A DNA stretch of 64,000 nucleotides from Dietzia massiliensis. GTDB taxonomy: Bacteria > Actinomycetota > Actinomycetes > Mycobacteriales > Mycobacteriaceae. Numbering within the stretch: the first letter of the stretch is position 1; every line of letters begins with the position of its first letter. The DNA lies in contig NZ_JAHBAV010000014.1 of NCBI RefSeq assembly GCF_018390595.1, forward strand, positions 1 to 64,000. The letters are read 5' to 3'. The notes under the pieces were generated by a model that was not told the DNA's origin, ran no database searches, and saw nothing but the letters and a program-made list of their open reading frames with translations. Made by a program: the position numbers and the translations under genes. Shown here piece by piece: positions 15,570 through 23,158 of this stretch.

Positions 15570-16319
15570 TCAGACCGCCGCGCCGGATCCGAGGACCCGT
15601 GCGAGCCCGTCCCTCATGTGGTCGACCAGCAGCGCGCGCGCCGGGCCCGGGTCGGCCGCGCGTACCGCGTCGGCGATCGCGCGGTGCTCGGCGAGCCTGG
15701 ACTCGGCGTCCGAATACGTCCCCCGCATGGCGTGCAGGCACATGCTGGTCTCGACCAGCACCGTCTCGTGCACGCGCGACAGTCGCGGGCTCCGCGCGGC
15801 CTCGACGAGGGCGTGGTGGAAGTCCAGATCGGCCGCGACCATGGCCGCGGATCGCGGCTCGTCGGCGAGGGCCGCCATCGCGTCGACGGCGGCGTCGAGA
15901 GCGTCGGCTGTATCGGCCCCCAGTCCGAGGTCGAGCACGCGGTCGAGGGCGGCCGTCTCGACCGTCGTGCGCAGCAGATACATGTCCTCGACGGCCTCGG
16001 GGGTCAGGTCGGCGACGAAGAGCCCGCGGTTGCGGTGGGAGACCAGGAGGCCCTCCTGCGTCAACCGCTGCATGGCCTCGCGCAGGGGGCCGCGACTCAC
16101 GCCGAGCGAACGCGCCAACGCCGCCTCGCCGAGCTGGGTGCCCGGTCCGAACGTACCGTCGGAGATCGCCCGACGGAGCGTGCGCGCGATGAGCGACGGC
16201 GTCGACTCGCGGACGACGGGGGCCAGGCTCGGGGCGGACTCCGCAGCGGGCACCGCGGCCGGCCCGGTGGCGGATGCTGCGGCCGACCCCGCGGCCGACT
16301 CCGGAACGGGTGTCGTCAT
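15570..16319 (-). CDS. GntR-family regulator with FCD domain
   Basis: A 249-residue FadR-subfamily repressor. After a roughly 40-residue Ala/Pro-rich tail, the winged helix is IARTLRRAISDGTFGPGTQL plus LARSLGVSRGPLREAMQRL. The all-helical FCD effector domain carries the metal/ligand residues Asp and His in DLDFHHALVEAA and later histidines. FCD regulators usually bind carboxylates or amino-acid-like ligands. The gene overlaps the amidase stop by ATGA, so it is the second gene of the operon. A perfect GATTGTCGACAATC palindrome overlaps the operon promoter, and a near-copy lies at 8532-8545. Autoregulation and control of the catabolic genes are the likely job. It is not of the MocR (EnuR) type found in proteobacterial ectoine clusters. 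Confidence 0.88.
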   Translation of the reverse strand: MTTPVPESAAGSAAASATGPAAVPAAESAPSLAPVVRESTPSLIARTLRRAISDGTFGPGTQLGEAALARSLGVSRGPLREAMQRLTQEGLLVSHRNRGLFVADLTPEAVEDMYLLRTTVETAALDRVLDLGLGADTADALDAAVDAMAALADEPRSAAMVAADLDFHHALVEAARSPRLSRVHETVLVETSMCLHAMRGTYSDAESRLAEHRAIADAVRAADPGPARALLVDHMRDGLARVLGSGAAV

Positions 16320-17788
16320 CGGTCATCGCCCCCGGCGCCGCCGGCGTGGACCCGGGGCGTGGGCACTACCCTGCCCAGCGCGGCCTCGAGGGCGGCGCCG
16401 ACCCGGACGACGAGCCGGTCCTCGAAGCGGGCCCCCACCACCTGCAGACCCACCGGCAGCCCGGAGTCGGTCGTCCCGCACGGAACGCTCAACGCCGGCT
16501 GCTGGGTCATGTTGAACGGATAGGTGTAGGGCGTCCACGAGGTCCAGTCCGGGCTGTGCCAACCCGTCGGCACGTCCGACCCCACCTCGAAAGCCGGGAT
16601 CGGGGTGGTGGGCGTGATGAGGATGTCGTACCGCTGGTGGAAATCGGCCATCCTCGCCCCCAGCGCCATGCGGACGGCGACCGCGTCGAGATAGTCGGCG
16701 GCGGAGTAGTCGTGATACCGGCCCAGGGCCTCGCGCATCGACGGGTCCACGCGCTCGATCGCGTCCGGCCCGTGCGGCGCGAGGACCGCGGCCAGGCCCG
16801 CGAACCACAGGACGTGGAACGCGTCGACGGGGTCGGTCACGCCCGGGTCGGCGGTGTCGACGTGCGCCCCGAGCTCGGAGAGGACGCCGACCGCGCGGGT
16901 GACCTCGCGCTCGACGTCGGCATCGTTCCGACCGAAGCCCAGCGTGGGACTGTAGGCGACCCGCAGGCCCTCGAGCGGGCGGTCGCCCCGCGTCCCCTCG
17001 GTCGCCGCGGCCAGATACCCGCCCGGGCCGGGCGTGGTGGCGCGCGCGGGGACGGCGGACCAGTCCCGCGGGTCCGGGCGCAGCAGAGCGTCCATGAACG
17101 CGGCGGTGTCGGACACCGTGCGGGTCATCGGCCCGGCGTGCGCGAGCGTGCCGAACGGGCTCGACGGGAACATCGGGATGACCCCGTAGGTGGGCTTGAG
17201 CGCGACGATCCCGCAGAACGCGGCGGGGATCCGGACCGAGCCGCCGCCGTCGGTACCCAGTGCGAGCTGCCCGAGCCCGGCGGCGACCGCCGACGCCGCC
17301 CCACCGCTCGAGCCGCCCGGGGTCAGGGCCGGGTCATGCGGGTTGCGGGTGATCCCGGTGAGCGTGTTGTCGGTGACGCCCTTCCACGCGAACTCCGGGG
17401 TCGTGGTCTTGCCGATCACCACGCATCCGGCCTCGTGGACTGCGGAGGTCACCGGGGCGTCGTCGGGCCAGGACCCCGGATCGGCGGCCCCCGGTTTGTC
17501 GGCCAGCAGGTGGGAGCCCCGCAGAGTCGGGACGCCCCGGGTGTAGAAGATGTCCTTGATCGACGTGGGTACCCCGTCGAGCGGACCGAGCGGCACGCCG
17601 CTCCTGTACCGCTCCTCGGAACGCCTGGCCTCGGCGAGGGTCGCCTCGCGGTCGACGTGGCAGAAGGCGTTGATCCTCCCGTCCACCCGCTCGATGGCGT
17701 CGAGCGCCTCCTCGGCCGACTCCACCGGGGAGTACGCGCCGTCCCGGAAACACTCGGCGAGCTCCAGCGCCGTCAGGGTGACTGTCAT
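16316..17788 (-). CDS. Amidase-signature hydrolase
   Basis: A 490-residue amidase-signature enzyme that hydrolyses a carboxamide C-N bond. The catalytic triad is Lys78 (VPTSIKDIF), cis-Ser160 (TPGGSSGGAA) and Ser184 (GTDGGGSVRIPAA). Overall it resembles GatA-like stand-alone amidases, but no gatB/gatC is nearby, so tRNA amidation is unlikely. The ATG at 17788 is preceded by GGAAGG with suitable spacing; a GTG 15 nt upstream would consume that site. With the Ehu-type importer upstream and the GntR regulator downstream, it may open or deacylate an imported compound. Examples are N-acetyl-diaminobutyrate or the ectoine ring, in place of DoeA/DoeB; that is a hypothesis only. Confidence 0.88.
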   Translation of the reverse strand: MTVTLTALELAECFRDGAYSPVESAEEALDAIERVDGRINAFCHVDREATLAEARRSEERYRSGVPLGPLDGVPTSIKDIFYTRGVPTLRGSHLLADKPGAADPGSWPDDAPVTSAVHEAGCVVIGKTTTPEFAWKGVTDNTLTGITRNPHDPALTPGGSSGGAASAVAAGLGQLALGTDGGGSVRIPAAFCGIVALKPTYGVIPMFPSSPFGTLAHAGPMTRTVSDTAAFMDALLRPDPRDWSAVPARATTPGPGGYLAAATEGTRGDRPLEGLRVAYSPTLGFGRNDADVEREVTRAVGVLSELGAHVDTADPGVTDPVDAFHVLWFAGLAAVLAPHGPDAIERVDPSMREALGRYHDYSAADYLDAVAVRMALGARMADFHQRYDILITPTTPIPAFEVGSDVPTGWHSPDWTSWTPYTYPFNMTQQPALSVPCGTTDSGLPVGLQVVGARFEDRLVVRVGAALEAALGRVVPTPRVHAGGAGGDDR

Positions 17789-17813
17789 GCGGGCACCTTC
17801 CACCGAACCGTCT

Positions 17814-17827
17814 GATTGTCGACAATC
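17814..17827. promoter_or_regulatory. GntR(FCD) operator at the amidase-gntR promoter
   Basis: GATTGTCGACAATC is a perfect 14-bp palindrome 26 bp upstream of the amidase ATG. It overlaps the -10 hexamer TACGAT, so a bound repressor would block initiation. A near-identical site is at 8532-8545. Confidence 0.72.
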
Positions 17828-17852
17828 GTACAGCGCGGCGGCGCCCGGTCAA
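17825..17852 (-). promoter_or_regulatory. Promoter of the amidase-gntR operon
   Basis: On the minus strand TTGACC (17847-17852) and TACGAT (17825-17830) are separated by 16 nt. Transcription would start near 17818, giving a leader of about 30 nt with the GGAAGG ribosome-binding site. The -10 overlaps the GntR palindrome. Confidence 0.55.
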
Positions 17853-17873
17853 GGTCCGGGCGGCCCGCGGGCC

Positions 17874-18731
17874 TCAGCGGTCGAGGACCGCCTTGAGGAA
17901 CGTGCGGGTCCGCTCCTGCTGCGGGTCCGTGAAGATCGCCTCCGGCGTCCCCTCCTCCACGATCTTCCCCTTGTCGAACACGAGGACGCGGTCGGCGACG
18001 TCGCGGGCGAAGCCCATCTCGTGGGTGACGATGAGCATCGTGATGTCGGTGGACTCGGCGATCATCCGGAGGACCCCGAGCACGTCCGCCACCAGCTCCG
18101 GGTCGAGGGCCGAGGTGACCTCGTCGAGCAGCAGGATGTCCGGGTCCATCGCGAGCGCGCGGGCGATGGCGACCCGCTGCTGCTGGCCGCCCGAGAGCGT
18201 AGTGGGGTGGGCGTTCTCCTTGTCCGAGAGCCCCACTGTGGCCAGGAGTTCCCGTGCCCGCGCCTCCGCTTCCTCCTTCGATCTGCCCAGGACGTGGATG
18301 GGCGCCTCGGTGATGTTCCTCAGCACCGTCATGTTGGGGAACAGGTTGAACTGCTGGAACACCATGCCGATCTTCGACCGGACGGCGCGCAGATGCTTCT
18401 GAGAGGGTTTGACCAGCTTGCCGTCCCTGAGCTGGTGGGTCAGCGGCTCGCCCTCCACCCAGATCACGCCGTCGTCCACCGACTCGATCGTCATCAGCAG
18501 CCGCAGGATCGTCGTCTTGCCCGATCCACTCGGTCCGATCAGCGCCACGCGCTCGCCGCGCCGCACGGTGAAGTCGAGGTGGTCCAGGACGGTGTGGTCG
18601 CCGAACTTCTTGACCACCTTCTCGAACACCACCATCGGGGCGTCGTCGGCGCCCGTGGAACCCGGCCCGGCCGATGGCGTGTGACCGGCGGGGGCGGCGT
18701 CGCCGGCCGGGGTGGTGTCGTCAGTAGGCAA
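17874..18731 (-). CDS. ehuA: Ectoine/hydroxyectoine ABC transporter ATPase (EhuA-like)
   Basis: A 285-residue polar-amino-acid-type ABC ATPase. Walker A is IGPSGSGKTTILRLL, the Q-loop lies in IGMVFQQFNLFPNMTVL, the signature is LSGGQQQRVAIARALAMDPD, Walker B is ILLLDEVTSALDPE, and the H-loop is VTHEMGFARD. HLRAVRSKIGMVFQQ and ITEAPIHVLGRSK are diagnostic of the EhuA subgroup as I recall it. It energises import of ectoine and hydroxyectoine. The TTG at 18731, preceded by GGAG at 7 nt and overlapping ehuD by 11 nt, is the probable start. It adds about 32 disordered Ala/Pro/Gly residues before the conserved domain; an internal ATG at 18635 is the alternative. Last gene of the ehuBCDA operon. Confidence 0.87.
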   Translation of the reverse strand: MPTDDTTPAGDAAPAGHTPSAGPGSTGADDAPMVVFEKVVKKFGDHTVLDHLDFTVRRGERVALIGPSGSGKTTILRLLMTIESVDDGVIWVEGEPLTHQLRDGKLVKPSQKHLRAVRSKIGMVFQQFNLFPNMTVLRNITEAPIHVLGRSKEEAEARARELLATVGLSDKENAHPTTLSGGQQQRVAIARALAMDPDILLLDEVTSALDPELVADVLGVLRMIAESTDITMLIVTHEMGFARDVADRVLVFDKGKIVEEGTPEAIFTDPQQERTRTFLKAVLDR

Positions 18732-19365
18732 GGGACTTCTCCAGTCTCCGGATGAGAATCGATGTCGGGTAGCTCGCGAGCAGGAAGATCACGCCGGCGA
18801 GCGTGATCGGCTCGAGGTACTGGAAGTTCCGGGCGCCGTACTGCTGCGCTGCAGTGACCATCTCCACCACGGTGATGGCGAAGAGGAAGGGAGTGTCCTT
18901 GAACAGCGAGATCGCATAGTTGCCGAGCGCCGGGACGGTGTTGCGGATCGCCTGCGGGAGCACGACCGCCCGCCACGTCCGGCCCGCGGGCAGGGACAGC
19001 GCCTGCGCGGCCTCCCACTGCCCCCGCGGCACGGCGTCGATGCCCGCGCGGTACACCTCGGCCATGTAGGTCGCGTAGTGCACGCCGATCACGCCGATGC
19101 CGATCTGCAGCGCGGTGAACTGCGGGAGCAGGAAGTAGGCGAACAGCAGCTGGACCACGAGCGGGGTGAGCCGGATGAACTCGGTCACCATCCGCAGGGG
19201 CACGGTGATCACCGCGGGCGCGGCCCGACGGAGCACCGCCACGATCAGTCCCAGTGCGGCGGCGATGAGGAATCCGACCACGGTGGCGAGCAGCGTGATC
19301 CTGAACCCCTCGAGCAGGACGGGCACGGCCTCGGCGGCGCGTTCCCAACTCCAGTCGACGCTCAT
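18721..19365 (-). CDS. ehuD: Ectoine/hydroxyectoine ABC transporter permease (EhuD-like)
   Basis: A 214-residue inner-membrane permease of the HisM/GlnP family with about five transmembrane helices. EFIRLTPLVVQLLFAYFLLP, GVHYATYMAEVYRAGI, VPRGQWEAAQAL and FKDTPFLFAITVVEMV occur in order, as in EhuD. RRTWRAVVLPQAIR-type sequence (here RTWRAVVLPQAI) is the EAA loop that docks the ATPase. It forms the membrane channel with EhuC. The ATG at 19365 overlaps the ehuC stop by ATGA, and its own stop lies inside the first codons of ehuA, so the genes are translationally coupled. Confidence 0.88.
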   Translation of the reverse strand: MSVDWSWERAAEAVPVLLEGFRITLLATVVGFLIAAALGLIVAVLRRAAPAVITVPLRMVTEFIRLTPLVVQLLFAYFLLPQFTALQIGIGVIGVHYATYMAEVYRAGIDAVPRGQWEAAQALSLPAGRTWRAVVLPQAIRNTVPALGNYAISLFKDTPFLFAITVVEMVTAAQQYGARNFQYLEPITLAGVIFLLASYPTSILIRRLEKSLAY

Positions 19366-20093
19366 CGTCCGACCCCCACTGCCTCGTCGACCCGTTCGGG
19401 ACGCAGACTCAAGACCTCACGCATCGACGGCCCGACGCCGAGTCGGGACTTCGCGCCGACCTCCAGCATGTTCATGAACAGGGTGAGCACGTAGGCGATG
19501 AGGAAGTACAGCACCAGTCCGATCCCGAAGGCGAAGACGGTGTCACCGGTGACCCGCCGCAGCTCGCCGATGTGGAAGGTCAGGTCCTGGAGCAGGATGA
19601 AGTTGGCCAGTGCACTGCCCTTGAGCAGCTGGATCAGCAGGTTGTTGAGCGGCGGGATCATCTGCACCCACGCCTGCGGGAAGACGATCCGGTACAGGCG
19701 CTGCCACGACGTGAAGTTGAGGGCCAGCGCGGCCTCCCACTGCGGGGCCGGCACGGCCGCCAGCGACCCGCGCACCACCTCGGCCGCATACGCCCCGTAG
19801 TTGAGCCCCAACGCCAGGATCCCGCAGAAGAGCGGGTCGAGCTCGTAGCCGAGCAGCGGCAGGACGAAGAACAGCCAGAACAGCTGCACCAGGAGGGAGG
19901 TCCCGCGGAAGAACTCGACGATCGTCCTCGACACCCCGCGGATGAGCATGGAGCGGGAGCCCGCCGCGACACCCAGCACGAGCGCCAGCGCGAACGCCAG
20001 GGCCGCGCCACCGAGAGTGAGGTAGATGGTGGTGACGATGCCTTCCTGGAAACGCGGCCACGCCTCCAGGAAGGCATCGATATTACTGTCCAC
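19362..20093 (-). CDS. ehuC: Ectoine/hydroxyectoine ABC transporter permease (EhuC-like)
   Basis: A 243-residue permease of the polar amino-acid ABC family, partner of EhuD. It shows VVEFFRGTSLLVQLFWLFFV in its FFRGTSLLVQLFWLFF form, GLNYGAYAAEVVRGSL, VPAPQWEAALALNFTSWQRL and the EAA-type docking loop YRIVFPQAWVQMIPPLNN. About five transmembrane helices are visible. A hydrophilic tail of about 35 residues follows the last helix. GTG at 20093 lies 6 nt after the ehuB stop, and the 3' end overlaps ehuD. The EhuC call follows from the matching EhuB, EhuD and EhuA around it as well as from its own sequence. Confidence 0.87.
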   Translation of the reverse strand: MDSNIDAFLEAWPRFQEGIVTTIYLTLGGAALAFALALVLGVAAGSRSMLIRGVSRTIVEFFRGTSLLVQLFWLFFVLPLLGYELDPLFCGILALGLNYGAYAAEVVRGSLAAVPAPQWEAALALNFTSWQRLYRIVFPQAWVQMIPPLNNLLIQLLKGSALANFILLQDLTFHIGELRRVTGDTVFAFGIGLVLYFLIAYVLTLFMNMLEVGAKSRLGVGPSMREVLSLRPERVDEAVGVGR

Positions 20094-20099
20094 CGCCGA

Positions 20100-20996
20100 C
20101 TACTCGACCCCGGCGCACAGGTCGGCGGTCGTCAGTTCGGGATCGGGCATCTCTTCTTCCGTGAACCCGAACTCGCCCACGATGGAGAGATACTTCTCCG
20201 GGTCGGAGGTGATCTTCGCCAGCTCCTCGTTGTAGGCGTCCAGCAGCTCCTTGTCGTCGGTACGGAACACGGTGCCGCCGGCGCCGACCTGCGGCACCCC
20301 GTTGATCTCGGCGACGAACGACTGGGTGACCTCGACGGGCGCGTCGGGGTTGTTGTTCTTCATCCAGTTGAGCGAGATCCCGGTCAGCGCGAAGACGTCG
20401 GCGCGCCCGGACGTCACCGCGTCCATCCCGTCCTGCGGGGTGGCGACCTGCATCGAGTCGATGCCCAGCTCGGTCGCGTAGTCGGACTCGATCGCGCCCG
20501 TCATGGTCGCCAGCCGCGCCCCGCTATCCGCCACCGACTGCATGTCGGTGAGGTTCATCGGGTTGCCCTCCTCAACCATGAGCGCGGTGGTGTAGTTGAA
20601 CTCCGGCTCGCTGAACGCGGCCTGCTCGCAGCGCTCCGGCAGGATCGACATCCCCGCGCTGACCACGTCGAAGCGGTTGGCCTGCAGGCCGGGGATCAGG
20701 GCGCCGAAGTCGGCGTTCACGCCCTCGACGGTCTCGATGCCCAGGTTGCCGAAGATCTCCCGGTGCAGCGCGACGGTGGCGCCGGTCAGCTCCCCGTTCT
20801 CCATGAACGAGTACGGTGCCTCCCCTGCGAAGCCGACGGTCACGCTGCCGCGCTCCTGCAGCGTCTGCAGCAGGCTGGAGTCGTCATCGGTGTCCGTCGA
20901 GGTACACCCCGTGAGCGCCAGCCCGGCCACCACGACGGCGGCGACCATGCCTTTCGAACGACGGCGTACGGATGTTCTCAGCGCTGATGGTGCCAT
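20100..20996 (-). CDS. ehuB: Ectoine/hydroxyectoine-binding lipoprotein (EhuB-like)
   Basis: A 298-residue solute-binding lipoprotein. The signal peptide ends at the lipobox LTGC (Cys31). The mature protein has the type II binding-protein fold, with VGFAGEAPYSFMENGELTG, FGALIPGLQANRFDVVSAGM and ILPERCEQAAFSEPEF, all close to EhuB as I recall it. It captures ectoine-type solutes outside the membrane and delivers them to EhuC/EhuD. I start at the ATG at 20996, 9 nt after AAGG; a TTG at 21005 is possible. It is the first gene of ehuBCDA; the region upstream to otsB (21006-21178) has no copy of the GATTGT palindrome, so its control may differ from the amidase and aminotransferase operons. Confidence 0.9.
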   Translation of the reverse strand: MAPSALRTSVRRRSKGMVAAVVVAGLALTGCTSTDTDDDSSLLQTLQERGSVTVGFAGEAPYSFMENGELTGATVALHREIFGNLGIETVEGVNADFGALIPGLQANRFDVVSAGMSILPERCEQAAFSEPEFNYTTALMVEEGNPMNLTDMQSVADSGARLATMTGAIESDYATELGIDSMQVATPQDGMDAVTSGRADVFALTGISLNWMKNNNPDAPVEVTQSFVAEINGVPQVGAGGTVFRTDDKELLDAYNEELAKITSDPEKYLSIVGEFGFTEEEMPDPELTTADLCAGVE

Positions 20997-21165
20997 GGTC
21001 TTCAACCTTCCGATCGCGGTCGGACACCAGGCTCACCCGTGTGCCCGAATCCTCGTGCGCTCTCCGGTGCGTGATCGCCACGCCCGACTGGTGGTTCCTA
21101 TGGGTTTGCTTAACGTAGCACGCGTCACATCGCCGGTAGAGGGTTTTTCACTTCGCCACCGCGCC

Positions 21166-21171
21166 TATCCT
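21166..21171 (+). promoter_or_regulatory. -10-like hexamer for otsB
   Basis: TATCCT ends 7 nt before the ATG at 21179, with no Shine-Dalgarno motif; a leaderless start is likely. Confidence 0.5.
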
Positions 21172-21178
21172 GAGCCAC

Positions 21179-21937
21179 ATGACGCCACCCGAGACGCTCG
21201 ACGAGGCCCTCCGACGCGCTGCCGCGGCGCCCACCCTGGTGGTGGCGTGCGACTACGACGGCACGCTCGCGCCGTTCGTCGACGACCCCACCAGCGCCGT
21301 GCCCGCGCCCGGTGCCGTGGACGCGCTGGCGCGCCTCGCGGACCTGCCCCGCACGACGGTGGCGCTGCTGTCGGGCCGCAACCGCGCCGCACTGTCCGAG
21401 GTGAGCGGCGCGGGCGCGCCGGTGGTGCTGGTGGGGAGCCACGGGTCGGAGTGGGAGGGCGGTTTCGACTCGCCCCTCGACGACGACGAGGTGGCGCTGC
21501 TCGAGCGGGTGCGCTCCGAGCTGGAGGACATCGTCTCCCGCACCCCCGGCGCCCACGTCGAGACCAAGCCCACCGCCGCCGTCCTGCACGTCCGGCCGGT
21601 GCCGGATCCCGCTGCTCGCGACCGTGCGCAGTCCGAGGCCATGGCCGGGCCGGCCGCTCTCGACGGGGTGTTCGTCACCGAGGGCAAGAACGTCGTGGAG
21701 ATCGCCGTCCGCGAGGCGAGCAAGGGCGCGGCCATCGAGAAGATGGTCGAGCAGACCGGCGCCGAGGTAGCGCTGTTCATCGGCGACGACGTCACGGACG
21801 AGCGCGGTTTCGCACGCCTGCGCCCGCAGGACGTGGGCATCAAGGTCGGCGAGGGCGAGACCGCGGCCGCCCACCGCGTGGCCGACGTCCCCGCGGTCGT
21901 CGAGCTGCTCGGCACCCTCGCCGACCTGCGCAGCTGA
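21179..21937 (+). CDS. otsB: Trehalose-6-phosphate phosphatase
   Basis: A 252-residue HAD-superfamily phosphatase of the trehalose-phosphatase family, which releases trehalose from trehalose 6-phosphate. Motif I is ACDYDGTLAPFVDDP with the nucleophilic aspartate, motif II is LLSGRNRAAL, and motif III/IV are ASKGAAIEKMVEQ and FIGDDVTDERGF. The N-terminal 18 residues are short compared with the long mycobacterial OtsB2, so this is the compact form. No otsA synthase is adjacent. Trehalose serves as a stress solute and feeds mycolate-glycolipid synthesis in this order, which fits the osmoprotectant theme of the preceding island. The gene is divergent from ehuB. Confidence 0.88.
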   Translation: MTPPETLDEALRRAAAAPTLVVACDYDGTLAPFVDDPTSAVPAPGAVDALARLADLPRTTVALLSGRNRAALSEVSGAGAPVVLVGSHGSEWEGGFDSPLDDDEVALLERVRSELEDIVSRTPGAHVETKPTAAVLHVRPVPDPAARDRAQSEAMAGPAALDGVFVTEGKNVVEIAVREASKGAAIEKMVEQTGAEVALFIGDDVTDERGFARLRPQDVGIKVGEGETAAAHRVADVPAVVELLGTLADLRS

Positions 21938-21939
21938 CA

Positions 21940-21969
21940 CCGCGGCGTGCGCGGCCGCCCTCGCCGCGG
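21940..21969 (+). terminator. Hairpin downstream of otsB
   Basis: CCGCGGCG (21940-21947) pairs with CGCCGCGG (21962-21969) over a 14-nt loop just after the otsB stop. No T-run follows, so it is only a possible terminator. Confidence 0.35.
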
Positions 21970-22054
21970 GCGTCGACGGCGTCCCGTCACGCACCGACCC
22001 ACGCACGTCTCGCACCCCCGGATTCACACGCCGCGGCCTCCGCGGCTCTACACT

Positions 22055-22075
22055 TAACGACAACGGTTCCCATTA
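22055..22075. promoter_or_regulatory. Zur-like dyad upstream of the zinc importer
   Basis: A 21-bp imperfect palindrome has left half TAACGACAAC, centre G and right half GTTCCCATTA; seven of ten positions pair, including all of the AAC/GTT core. It lies 18 bp upstream of the znuA GTG, and its size and layout match Fur/Zur-family boxes. Zinc-dependent repression of znuACB is the natural reading. Confidence 0.55.
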
Positions 22076-22092
22076 CTACGAGAGTGGTGCTC

Positions 22093-23154
22093 GTGTCGTC
22101 GACCCCCCGCCAGAAGCGCATCCCCCCACGCCGAGCGCTGGCCGCGCTCGCGGTGACCCTGCTCGGCGCGGGCACGCTCGCCGCCTGCGGCGCCGACGGT
22201 CAGGCCGCCACCGACGACGGCGACCGCCCCCAGGTGGTCGCCTCGACGACCGTGTACGCCGACATCGCCGAGCAGGTGGCCGGCGACAACGCCACGGTGG
22301 AGTCCGTCATCTCCGACCCGGCGGCCGATCCCCACTCCTACGAGGCCAGCCCGACGGACGCGGCGTCCGTCGCCACCGCCGACCTGGTGGTCTACAACGG
22401 CGCCGGGTACGACGGATTCGTGGACCTCGCGCTCGAGAACGCCGACGACGTGCCGGTCGTGCGGGCCGTCGACGAGTTCACGCGCGTCACCGGGGGCGTC
22501 GTCGCCGGCCACGACCACGCCGGCCACGACCACTCCGACGACGAGCACGCCGGCGAGGAGCACGGCGACGACCACGGAGAAGGGGGCCACGAGCACGGTG
22601 GCGCCGACGAGAACGAGCACGTGTGGTTCAGCCTGCCCACCGTCGCGGCCGTCGCCGAGCGCGTCGGCGAGGAACTCGCCGCGATCGACGCCGAGCACGC
22701 CGACGAGTACCGCGCCAACGCCCGCGCCTTCGCCGACGCGCTCGGGCCGCTCGAGGCCGAGCTCGAGGAGATCCACGACCGCGGCCACTTCCCGTACGCC
22801 CAGACCGAGCGGGTCGGCGCGCATCTGTTCGACGCCGCACACCTGACCGACCTGACGCCGCGCGGGTTCCTCGCCTCCGTCGAGAACGACACCGACCCGT
22901 CAGCCGCCGACCTCGCCGCCCTGCTCGATCTGCTCGCCGAGCGACGGGTCGCCTTCCTGGCCTTCAACACCCAGACCGAGACCTCCGTGACCACGCGCGT
23001 CCGCGACGCGGCGGAGGAGGCGGACCTCGTCGTCGTCGACCTCACCGAGACCCTCCCCGAGGGCGCCGACTACCTGAGCTGGATGACCGGGATCGTCGAC
23101 CGGGTGGCCGACGCGCTCGCAGACGCCGCCCCGATGGCCGACGGTGGGCACTGA
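22093..23154 (+). CDS. znuA: Zinc ABC transporter solute-binding lipoprotein (ZnuA-like)
   Basis: A 353-residue cluster A-I metal-binding lipoprotein. The signal peptide ends at LAAC (Cys32). VVASTTVYADIAEQVAGD and the first histidine in SDPAADPHSYEASPTD are typical. Between about residues 137 and 178 there is a long His/Asp/Glu-rich loop (GHDHAGHDHSDDEHAGEEHG and similar) that is a mark of zinc-specific ZnuA proteins. VWFSLPTVAAVAERV and YLSWM complete the second lobe. It captures Zn(II) outside the membrane for ZnuB. The GTG at 22093 follows GAGAG at 8 nt; GTG codons at 22084 and 22087 are alternatives. First gene of znuACB, with a Zur-like dyad 18 bp upstream. Confidence 0.88.
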   Translation: MSSTPRQKRIPPRRALAALAVTLLGAGTLAACGADGQAATDDGDRPQVVASTTVYADIAEQVAGDNATVESVISDPAADPHSYEASPTDAASVATADLVVYNGAGYDGFVDLALENADDVPVVRAVDEFTRVTGGVVAGHDHAGHDHSDDEHAGEEHGDDHGEGGHEHGGADENEHVWFSLPTVAAVAERVGEELAAIDAEHADEYRANARAFADALGPLEAELEEIHDRGHFPYAQTERVGAHLFDAAHLTDLTPRGFLASVENDTDPSAADLAALLDLLAERRVAFLAFNTQTETSVTTRVRDAAEEADLVVVDLTETLPEGADYLSWMTGIVDRVADALADAAPMADGGH

Positions 23155-23158
23155 TCGG

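Noticed and set aside
16316-17788. Amidase as GatA of tRNA amidotransferase
   Set aside because: No gatB or gatC is adjacent, and the gene sits in an operon with a catabolic-type GntR regulator.
16274-17815. Plus-strand frame of 513 codons opposite the amidase
   Set aside because: The minus-strand amidase has an intact catalytic triad, operon overlap and promoter; the plus-strand frame has none.
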